Shown here piece by piece: positions 1-6,013 of a stretch of 39,353 bases of DNA. Made by a program: the position numbers and the translations under genes. The number at the start of each line of letters is the position of its first letter. The stretch's first letter is position 1. Source of the DNA: CAXMQS01 sp964195995 (lineage in GTDB: Bacteria > Actinomycetota > Acidimicrobiia > Spongiisociales > JAOTWH01). The DNA is taken from assembly GCA_964195995.1 (NCBI GenBank), contig CAXMQS010000055.1, forward strand, positions 1-39,353, in the 5' to 3' direction. The notes below the pieces were generated by a model that ran no database searches, was not told the DNA's origin, and saw only the letters and a program-made list of their open reading frames with translations.

Positions 1-267
1 GTAGTCGGCGTGACCCGGCATGTCGACATGGGCGTAGTGACGCTCCGCTGTCTCGTACTCGACGTGAGCAATGGCGATGGTGATGCCACGCTCTTTCTCT
101 TCTGGGGCCTTGTCGATCTCGTCGAAGGCGGTAACCGTCACATTGGGGTTGTCCTCGGCGAGAACCCTGGTGATGGCAGCGGTGAGCGTTGTTTTGCCAT
201 GGTCGATGTGGCCCATCGTTCCCACGTTGATGTGGGGCTTATTCCGCTCGAACTTCTCTTTGGCCAT
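1..267 (-). CDS. tuf: Elongation factor Tu, N-terminal part (runs off window)
   Basis: EF-Tu delivers aminoacyl-tRNA to the ribosome in a GTP-dependent way. The 89 visible codons start MAKEKFERNKPHINVGTMGH and hold the P-loop GHIDHGKT, the switch I element RGITI and the DMPGHADY (DxxG) motif, all in family order. The ATG at 267-265 has an AAAGGA ribosome site about 7 nt upstream. The gene continues beyond base 1. It lies directly downstream of three tRNA genes on the same strand, an arrangement resembling the tRNA-tufB operon of enterobacteria, so co-transcription is likely. Identity is certain; only the C-terminal domains are missing because of the window edge. Confidence 0.97.
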   Translation of the reverse strand, partial: MAKEKFERNKPHINVGTMGHIDHGKTTLTAAITRVLAEDNPNVTVTAFDEIDKAPEEKERGITIAIAHVEYETAERHYAHVDMPGHADY

Positions 268-293
268 TTGGGATCCTTTGGTTCTGTGGGTCG

Positions 294-365
294 TAGCGGC
301 GGGTGGACTCGAACCACCGACAACCCGATTATGAGCCGGGTGCTCTACCTCTGAGCTACGCCGCC
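294..365 (-). tRNA. tRNA-Met (CAT), elongator type
   Basis: A 72-nt cloverleaf reads from 365 down to 294. The acceptor is GGCGGCG/CGCCGCT, the D arm GCTC...GAGC, the anticodon stem CCCGG/TCGGG with loop CTCATAA (anticodon CAT), and the T arm GGTGG-TTCGAGT-CCACC. The discriminator is A and CCA is not encoded. The GGCGGCGTAGCTCAG start fits elongator Met, not initiator (no C1-A72 mismatch, no three GC pairs flanking the anticodon loop). The first pair is a G-U wobble. It sits 26 nt upstream of tuf. Confidence 0.95.
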
Positions 366-403
366 ATGTTTGAAAAGATACCGCCCCGAAAGCCGGGACG
401 GCG

Positions 404-476
404 AGCCCCCTTCCGGATTCGAACCGGAGACCTCATCCTTACCATGGATACGCTCTACCAACTGAGCTAAGGGGGC
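404..476 (-). tRNA. tRNA-Thr (GGT)
   Basis: A 73-nt cloverleaf reads from 476 down to 404. The acceptor is GCCCCCT/AGGGGGC, the D arm GCTC-AGTTGGTA-GAGC, the anticodon stem TATCC/GGATG with loop ATGGTAA (anticodon GGT), and the T arm TCCGG-TTCGAAT-CCGGA. The discriminator is T and CCA is not encoded. It is the middle member of the Tyr-Thr-Met tRNA group ahead of tuf. Confidence 0.95.
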
Positions 477-499
477 GCGGGCGCAAGGTTATCGTGCCG

Positions 500-581
500 T
501 GCCGGGAGAAGGATTCGAACCTCCGAAGGCTTAGCCGGCAGATTTACAGTCTGCTCCTTTTGACCGCTCAGGCATCCCGGC
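500..581 (-). tRNA. tRNA-Tyr (GTA)
   Basis: An 82-nt class II tRNA reads from 581 down to 500. The acceptor is GCCGGGA/TCCCGGC, the anticodon stem GCAGA/TCTGC with loop CTGTAAA (anticodon GTA), a long variable arm is present, and the T loop is TTCGAAT. The discriminator is A and CCA is not encoded. It is the first tRNA of the tRNA-tuf group, so its promoter should lie in 582-709; no clear -35/-10 pair is visible there. Confidence 0.95.
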
Positions 582-709
582 GCGAGGCGGCAGGTTAGTA
601 ACGGCGCCTTGGTCGGCTCGCTTAGGGATTCCCCGGTAGACCCCCTCCGGTCGCCATTCCCCTAATCCGGGGGGTGCTCCTCCTACCGTTCCCCGCACGG
701 AGGTAACGC

Positions 710-1834
710 ATGGAAGAGCTACGCGCCCGTTTGGCGGAATGGCGAGCTCAGGGTCACCTGAGCATCGACCAGGAGGAGGCCATCGCTCGCAGCGAGGGAG
801 CTGCCGACCCCGAATCAACCGAACGGCGGATGCTGGAGGCTCTCACCTACGTCGGAGCAGTGCTGTTTCTCATCGGCGCCCTCATCGTCGCCTTCGATGT
901 CGGTCTTCCCGATGACATCTTCTTCGACAGCGATAGCAATACGTGGGGCCTCTTCCTGCTGTCTCTCGCTGCCGCGATAGCGCTCGGGTTCGCGGCGTGG
1001 ATGATCTCGGAACGCTCCTCTCACCCCGCCACCGACCGAGGCGTCGGCTTGACAGCCTTGGCGGCGTGGGTGGCCTTCCTCGTAGCGGAGGTCGTGCTCG
1101 TCGTCGACCTGGTCGACTTCGGGAGGGCGTCAACCCTCATGGTCGGCCTCACCTTGCTCGCCGTTGCGCTACCGCTTTACCTGCGGCGACCCGGTGCCCC
1201 CATGCATCTGGCGCTGGCGATAGCCAGCATCGTCAGCATCGCTGGAGTACTCGTCGTTCTCTTCGACTCCGAAGACGTCTTCGGAGTCGCCTTCGGCTTC
1301 TCTTCCGACACATCGTTCTTCCTGGTGGGTGGGTTGTTGTTCACGGCCTTCGGCCTTGGGTGGCTACATCTCGCCGACCGTGGTTACCTCGTGCCGCGCA
1401 ATCTCGGGTACCTCCTTGGCGGCTCGGTTGCCCTGGTAGGAGCTGCGTTCTTTCCCAACATCGCCCAGGGATGGGTCGTCATCATGCTGGGGATCGGCAT
1501 CTTCCTCACCCTCTCCGGGGTCTGGAAATCGCGCACCCTGCTCATGGCCATCGGCACAGTCTTCATCGTCTACGGGCTCGTAGGCCTCCTCGAACTTCTC
1601 TTCGAGGACAGCGGACTCTCTGCAGGGATAGTGATGTTGCTGGCCGGGGCGGCTGCCTTGGCTGCAGTCATCGTCCGCTCCGACACAGTTACGGCGTCGT
1701 CGATGCGAATGCCGGAGACCGAGGTCACGACGCCCCCTTCGCTACCCAACCTGGAGCCCGATCTCCCAGCGGCCCCTCCGACCGAGCCGCAGCCGCCCGA
1801 GCCGCCGCCGCCGGAGTCGCCGTCCGCCGGCTAG
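710..1834 (+). CDS. DUF2157-like multi-pass membrane protein
   Basis: This is a 374-residue protein of unknown function. A charged N-terminal helix (MEELRARLAEWRAQGHLSID) is followed from about residue 45 by a series of hydrophobic segments, probably ten or more membrane helices, up to about residue 325. The tail after about residue 335 is rich in proline and glutamate. The short soluble helix followed by a many-helix membrane region resembles DUF2157 predicted membrane proteins; I place it there by overall pattern only. A GGAGG site at 699-703 supports the ATG at 710. The stop overlaps the stop of the convergent NUDIX gene by 4 nt. Confidence 0.7.
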   Translation: MEELRARLAEWRAQGHLSIDQEEAIARSEGAADPESTERRMLEALTYVGAVLFLIGALIVAFDVGLPDDIFFDSDSNTWGLFLLSLAAAIALGFAAWMISERSSHPATDRGVGLTALAAWVAFLVAEVVLVVDLVDFGRASTLMVGLTLLAVALPLYLRRPGAPMHLALAIASIVSIAGVLVVLFDSEDVFGVAFGFSSDTSFFLVGGLLFTAFGLGWLHLADRGYLVPRNLGYLLGGSVALVGAAFFPNIAQGWVVIMLGIGIFLTLSGVWKSRTLLMAIGTVFIVYGLVGLLELLFEDSGLSAGIVMLLAGAAALAAVIVRSDTVTASSMRMPETEVTTPPSLPNLEPDLPAAPPTEPQPPEPPPPESPSAG

Positions 1835-2229
1835 CCGAGCGACGGCCACACCTCGTCGATGAACTTGAGGTGGTCGGCGAAGGTCGGTGATAGCTGGTGA
1901 ATCTCGGAGGGAGTCACCCATCGCACTTCAGCGACCTCGTGATCCGCTGCCCGCGGCTCCCCCGACTCGATCTGAGCCAGCCACCAGTCGAGCATGATCT
2001 TGCCATCCTCGGTTGGGCACTGCCACACCTGGCGAACAGGGCGAACAACGATGTCCAGTTCCTCGGCCATCTCGCGCACGACCGTCTCGGCGGGCGATTC
2101 CCCATCCTCGATTCCGCCGCTGGGGAACGCCCAGTAACCAGGCATGACAGTTTCCGAGCCGCGCTTGATCCACAAGAATCGGCCATCGGATTGGATGACG
2201 ACGACGACGCCTCGGCTGCGATCTGTCAG
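1831..2229 (-). CDS. NUDIX hydrolase
   Basis: NUDIX enzymes hydrolyse nucleoside diphosphates linked to another group. The complete NUDIX box is present: G-x5-E-x7-R-E-M-x-E-E, starting in GGIEDGE and ending REMAEELDI, with Asp in place of the usual Gly near the end. The first beta strand (RGVVVVIQSDGRFLW) lies upstream of the TTG at 2175, so that start would break the fold. The only start-like codon ahead of the strand is a CTG at 2229-2227, which overlaps the htpX stop (CTGA), suggesting translational coupling. This gives 132 residues. Substrate is unknown. The start is uncertain; identity as NUDIX is firm. Confidence 0.85.
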   Translation of the reverse strand: MTDRSRGVVVVIQSDGRFLWIKRGSETVMPGYWAFPSGGIEDGESPAETVVREMAEELDIVVRPVRQVWQCPTEDGKIMLDWWLAQIESGEPRAADHEVAEVRWVTPSEIHQLSPTFADHLKFIDEVWPSLG

Positions 2230-3095
2230 CGGATCCCCATGGCCATCTTCTCGAGGCGCTCGACGCGCTCGGAGATCGGCGGGTGAGTTGAGAACATGCG
2301 CATCATTCCGCCACCGCCGCGACGCCCGAAGGCCTTGAGCGGGTCGGCGATGAACAGCTGGCTGGTAGCAGGGTTGACCTGCATCGGAATCCGAGCCGTA
2401 CCGGCCTCCAGCTTCTGCAAGGCGGAGGCCAACGCCATGGGCGAGCCGGTGATCTCCGAACCGGATTTGTCTGCCTGATACTCCCTAGCCCGGCTGATGG
2501 CCATCTGGATCACTGCAGCTCCGATGGGGGCGAGGATGAGGGAGGCCAAGCCGATGATCGTCGACAAGCCGTCGTTGCCTCGTCGCCTGCCCCCCATGCC
2601 TCCCCACAGCGCCATCCGCGCGAAGAACGAAAGGGCGGCCCCAATGGTGGCGGCGATGGTTGCGATGAGGATGTCTCGATTGCGCACATGTGCCAGCTCA
2701 TGGGCCAGCACGCCCTCGAGTTCCTGGTGAGTCATGAGTTCCATTATCCCGGTAGTGACCGCCACGGCGGCGTGGTTGGGGTTGCGACCAGTGGCAAAGG
2801 CGTTGGGCTGGGGAGAGTTGATCAGATAGATCTTCGGCATCGGCATGTTCTCCCGCTGCGCCAGCGAGCGGACGGTGGCGTAGACGTTCGGAAGCTGATG
2901 CTCTTCCACTGCAACCGCCTTGGCCGAGCGAAGAGCCAGCTTGTCCGAGAAGAAATACATGGCGCCGTTCATCAGAGCGGCGATCACCAGGGCGATGATG
3001 GCCCCCGAAGTGCCGCCGAGCAGCTGGCCAACGAGAACGAACAGCGCCCCCAACCCGGCGAGCAGGACGAGCGTCTTGAGGTTATTGCGGTGCAT
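2226..3095 (-). CDS. htpX: HtpX-type M48 membrane zinc metalloprotease
   Basis: HtpX is an integral-membrane protease that helps degrade damaged membrane proteins. The 289-residue protein has two N-terminal membrane segments (about residues 6-25 and 30-50), the zinc motif HELAH at 132-136, two further hydrophobic segments (about 143-163 and 178-200), and the third zinc ligand Glu205 in SRAREYQAD. Length and order match the family. No clear ribosome site precedes the ATG at 3095, and a GATAAA sequence lies just upstream (about 3101-3106), so a very short leader is possible. It overlaps the NUDIX gene by 4 nt at its 3' end. Confidence 0.93.
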   Translation of the reverse strand: MHRNNLKTLVLLAGLGALFVLVGQLLGGTSGAIIALVIAALMNGAMYFFSDKLALRSAKAVAVEEHQLPNVYATVRSLAQRENMPMPKIYLINSPQPNAFATGRNPNHAAVAVTTGIMELMTHQELEGVLAHELAHVRNRDILIATIAATIGAALSFFARMALWGGMGGRRRGNDGLSTIIGLASLILAPIGAAVIQMAISRAREYQADKSGSEITGSPMALASALQKLEAGTARIPMQVNPATSQLFIADPLKAFGRRGGGGMMRMFSTHPPISERVERLEKMAMGIR

Positions 3096-3152
3096 GTAGC
3101 AAGTTTATCTGTGTGGCGTAGTAACCCGCCGGGCCACTCTTGCGGCCCTCGG

Positions 3153-3647
3153 CTAGGTATCTCTCGTAGTTCCGTTGTCCGCAGGGGACGCGCAGAGGAA
3201 AGGGGCCTGGCCGCGGCCGCTGTGATAGGCGTACTGGACACCCTCGACCTCGAGGATCGCCCGAAAGCCGTCGACCAGGGCCTGGGTGTAGCTCATGCCG
3301 GGCTCGGGACAGCCGAGGCTTCCGTTTCGCCAGGTGACATCCTCGGCCAACACGACGATTACCTCATCGGCCCCTTCCATGCCCAACCGCTCCGCCAGGT
3401 CGGCGATAGCTAGCTGCGTGAGAGGACCCGAACGATCGCCACCGTCGGGCATGGTTTCGACGGGAGCACTCGTCGTGACGGGCGATGGAGCCGAGGTACC
3501 GACGTCTAGCCCGTCTTCGGACTCCGGTGAGGCCGCTGAATCTGCCTGAGTCGTGATCGCTGAGTCGCGAGCGTCGGTGTCGCCGCATGACGCTGCCAAG
3601 AGAACAGCAGGAAGAAGGATCATGAAGGCGGGTCGTAGAAGTCGCAC
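3153..3647 (-). CDS. Predicted lipoprotein with SLGCPEPG-YTQ motif
   Basis: This 164-residue protein starts with GTG and has a hydrophobic signal segment (residues 7-20) followed by Cys21 in LLAASCGD, a lipobox-like site, so it is probably lipid-anchored outside the membrane. Residues 22-75 are a Ser/Thr/Pro/acidic linker. The conserved-looking part is W106-x-NGSLGCPEPG, then YTQAL and a YAYH block (about 106-142). I have seen this W-xx-SLGCP-x-PG / YTQ / YxYH pattern in small secreted proteins of unknown function and can give no activity. It lies 57 nt upstream of htpX on the same strand. Confidence 0.7.
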   Translation of the reverse strand: MRLLRPAFMILLPAVLLAASCGDTDARDSAITTQADSAASPESEDGLDVGTSAPSPVTTSAPVETMPDGGDRSGPLTQLAIADLAERLGMEGADEVIVVLAEDVTWRNGSLGCPEPGMSYTQALVDGFRAILEVEGVQYAYHSGRGQAPFLCASPADNGTTRDT

Positions 3648-3700
3648 GAGGCTGAGACGCTAGCCGGGTGGACGGAAGTTCCTCGCCGTGGAACGACCGC

Positions 3701-3720
3701 CACTCTCCGGCCCTAGAGTG
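3701..3720. promoter_or_regulatory. Inverted repeat in divergent spacer (possible operator)
   Basis: CACTCT-N8-AGAGTG lies in the 107-nt spacer between the divergent lipoprotein and protease genes. It could be an operator or part of a promoter region. No clear sigma-70 -35/-10 pair is seen, so this is weak. Confidence 0.25.
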
Positions 3721-3769
3721 ACCAACAGAAAGTAGGCGGCGTCGCAGCCGTCATATGAAAGGGAGAGGT

Positions 3770-4663
3770 ATGCGCAGACTGATCGCACTGGCATTTGCAA
3801 TCGGACTCATGTTGACATTGGTTGCACCCGCTGGCGCCATCACCAACGGCACCCCAGACGGACTCGAGCACCCCATGGTGGGGCAACTCTTGTTCTACGT
3901 TCCGGACGCTATCGATGAGCGCTTCAACGATCCGGGCGGATGGTTCACCTGCACCGGGACCTTGATCGACGCCTCGATCGTCTTAACGGCCGGGCATTGC
4001 ACCTTCGGAGTCGGCCTTGAAGGAGAAGAGACAACGACGGGTTCGGGAGGCAATGACGTCTGGGTCAACTTCGAGGAGTTCCCCGACTTCAGCATCCTGC
4101 CTCCGAGCTCAGATTTCGTTCCAAACGACAACGACCTTCGATATCTCGCCTGGGAAGGCGCGCTAGACAGTTCTGCAGGGTGGATCCGAGGCACCTCCAC
4201 GCCTCACAACGAATACGTTGACGCTGCCTTCGTTCTCGCTGACGCCGGGCTCGTCGACCTCGATGAGGATCCGGGGATCGCACCCGCTTCGGTAGCTGCG
4301 CTCCATTACCTCGAGCAGTTCGCAACCAGACGAGGCTCGCAGCAGAGGTTCACCGCCGTCGGCTACGGCCTCGAGCACGGCTTCCCGCGCTTCGGCGGTG
4401 GCGACACTCGGATGCAGGCGACGATGAAGCTTGTCAGTCTGCGCGGGGCCTACGGCCTCGGAGGCATCTCAGCCACCTTCTCCAGCAATCCTGGCCAAGG
4501 CAAGGGTGGCACCTGCTTCGGCGACTCGGGCGGTCCGGTGTTCGAGACCGGAACCAACACAATCGTGGCCGTGACATCGTTCGGAGTGACGTTCAACTGC
4601 GTCGAGCCGGGCGGCTTCTACCGCGTGGACACTGAAGGAGCCCAAGGCTTCATCTTCGACTAG
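3770..4663 (+). CDS. Secreted trypsin-like serine protease (S1 family)
   Basis: This is a secreted chymotrypsin-fold protease. From ATG 3770 it is 297 residues with a signal peptide (MRRLIALAFA...APAGA, about 1-23). The triad is His76 in LTAGHC, probably Asp151 in VDAAFVL, and Ser253 in GDSGGPV. I prefer the second ATG over the in-frame ATG at 3755 because AAAGGGAG lies just before 3770 and the signal peptide then begins in the usual way. The mature part starts ITNGTPD; the family usually has a new N-terminus of IVGG type, so activation may be similar. It is followed by a strong terminator. Target substrates are unknown. Confidence 0.92.
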   Translation: MRRLIALAFAIGLMLTLVAPAGAITNGTPDGLEHPMVGQLLFYVPDAIDERFNDPGGWFTCTGTLIDASIVLTAGHCTFGVGLEGEETTTGSGGNDVWVNFEEFPDFSILPPSSDFVPNDNDLRYLAWEGALDSSAGWIRGTSTPHNEYVDAAFVLADAGLVDLDEDPGIAPASVAALHYLEQFATRRGSQQRFTAVGYGLEHGFPRFGGGDTRMQATMKLVSLRGAYGLGGISATFSSNPGQGKGGTCFGDSGGPVFETGTNTIVAVTSFGVTFNCVEPGGFYRVDTEGAQGFIFD

Positions 4664-4680
4664 CTACTTCAGGCGACCGT

Positions 4681-4710
4681 GAGAAGGGCTCGCTTCGGCG
4701 GGCCTTTCTC
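4681..4710. terminator. Bidirectional intrinsic terminator hairpin
   Basis: A 13-bp stem (GAGAAGGGCTCGC pairing with GCGGGCCTTTCTC, two G-U pairs) closes a TTCG tetraloop. It sits between the converging protease and midA genes and touches the midA stop codon, so it can end transcription from both sides. A T-rich run is only partial. Confidence 0.8.
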
Positions 4711-5771
4711 TACGTCCTCGCCACCAACACGCGGAAGTCGCCGAGCCCCCGGGGATGTAGCAGCGTTTCGGCGTCGGTGCGCTCGGAGCGGACCTTCAGT
4801 CGCTCCATCTCGTCGCCGGCCCGGGCCAGCTCGAGCTCGCGTTGACGGAGCTCACTGATGTGGTCACGCAGTCCGAGACCGGCCAGGAAATCATCCTGGC
4901 GGAGGATTTCGACCTTGGCACCCGCCGCCTCGGCTGTGCCCTGGAGAGCCGAGAAGTTGACGTCGGCCGTGACGTCGGTCGCTCCGGGCTCCAACAAAGG
5001 GTCGGGACCAAGGTGATGGGCCCGATAGGTGCGGAGCGTCCCCTGGGTGCGACGCGGTTCCAACTCTTCGGCGGTGCCGCCGTAATCGATGACGAGTAGC
5101 GAACCGCCAGCGAGAACAGAAAGGGCCGTCTCCATCCATTGCGATGCAGCCAGCTGCACCTCAACCAGCCCACCCTCGGGCGTCCCCTCGGCGAAGGCTT
5201 CACACCACGAAGCAACCGCTGCCCGGGCGGGGCGGGCTACCAGCGTCAGCTCGCCGTCGGCCTCCCCCACCCAGCGCTCCTCCCAACCGTCGCCCGAACG
5301 GACTGCGATGGCCATCGGCAGGTTGTCCAGCAGCTCGTTGGCGATGATCACGCCCGGCAGCGGTCCAGGGACCTCTCCCAGGGTCGACAGCACTCGCTGG
5401 TCGCCCACGACCGAGGCCAGCTTGGCACGAGCAGCCGGCGAGGCTTCAACCGCGAAAGCTTGCACGCCATCTCCGGTCGCCTCGAGGAGAGGCCGCAGCA
5501 GCGACCCCGACCCGGCGCCAACATCGACTACTGCGAACCCGTCTGGAGAACCAAGGCGATCCCTCTCTGCAGAGACGAAGCGGGCCAGCGCCGTGCCGAA
5601 CAGGGGGCTGACCTCGGGGCTGGTGAGGAAGTCCCCGGACTTCACGGATCGCAGCGGTCCGGTGGCGAAGAAGCCACCCTCGGGGTCGTATAGGGCGGCC
5701 TCCATGAACTCCTCGAATGGGATGGGGCCGCCTTCGGCTACGCGTTCGAGGAGGCGGTGTTTGAGTGTCAC
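4710..5771 (-). CDS. midA: SAM-dependent methyltransferase, MidA/NDUFAF7 family
   Basis: The mitochondrial member NDUFAF7 methylates an arginine of the complex I subunit NDUFS2 (NuoD homologue). This 353-residue protein shows the family features: the N-terminal block PIPFEEFMEAALYDPEGGFF (17-36), GDFLTSPEVSPLFG (46-59), the SAM-binding VDVGAGSGSLL (82-92) and the NELLDNLP motif (145-152). The start is GTG at 5771; no good ribosome site is seen. It is separated from the gene at 6014-8245 by a 242-nt spacer containing tandem hairpin repeats. The end of a complex I operon is about 3.7 kb away; the functional link is inference, developed in the findings. Confidence 0.9.
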   Translation of the reverse strand: MTLKHRLLERVAEGGPIPFEEFMEAALYDPEGGFFATGPLRSVKSGDFLTSPEVSPLFGTALARFVSAERDRLGSPDGFAVVDVGAGSGSLLRPLLEATGDGVQAFAVEASPAARAKLASVVGDQRVLSTLGEVPGPLPGVIIANELLDNLPMAIAVRSGDGWEERWVGEADGELTLVARPARAAVASWCEAFAEGTPEGGLVEVQLAASQWMETALSVLAGGSLLVIDYGGTAEELEPRRTQGTLRTYRAHHLGPDPLLEPGATDVTADVNFSALQGTAEAAGAKVEILRQDDFLAGLGLRDHISELRQRELELARAGDEMERLKVRSERTDAETLLHPRGLGDFRVLVART

Positions 5772-5816
5772 GGCGGGAGGCTACGCCGGCAAGCGTTCTC
5801 CCCCGCTTGCCCGGCC

Positions 5817-5951
5817 ATTCTCCCCCTTCAGGGGGAGATGCCCGCAGGGCAGAGGGGGTTGAGGCGCCGCGGACACTCCGGCGATTCTCCCCCTTCAGGG
5901 GGAGATGCCCGCAGGGCAGAGTGGGTCGAGGCGCCACACAGACACTCTGGC
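5817..5951. repeat. Two tandem copies (about 67 bp) of a double-hairpin repeat
   Basis: Copies begin at 5817 and 5884. Each starts ATTCTCCCCCTTCAGGGGGA and contains two hairpins, CTCCCCC-TTCA-GGGGGAG and GCCC-GCA-GGGC, then a GAGGCGCC segment and GACACTC. The copies differ at several positions near their ends. A partial CTCCCCC-type element precedes them near 5797. They fill most of the spacer upstream of midA, which otherwise shows nothing coding. Confidence 0.85.
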
Positions 5952-6013
5952 GTAGATCGTTACCCCCCGCAGGTCGGCCCCCTCCGACCTCGGTCCGCTC
6001 GCTAGGGGGCCAC

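Noticed and set aside
5817..5951. Possible CRISPR-like array
   Set aside because: Only two copies, each internally palindromic, directly abutting with no spacers, and no cas genes nearby.
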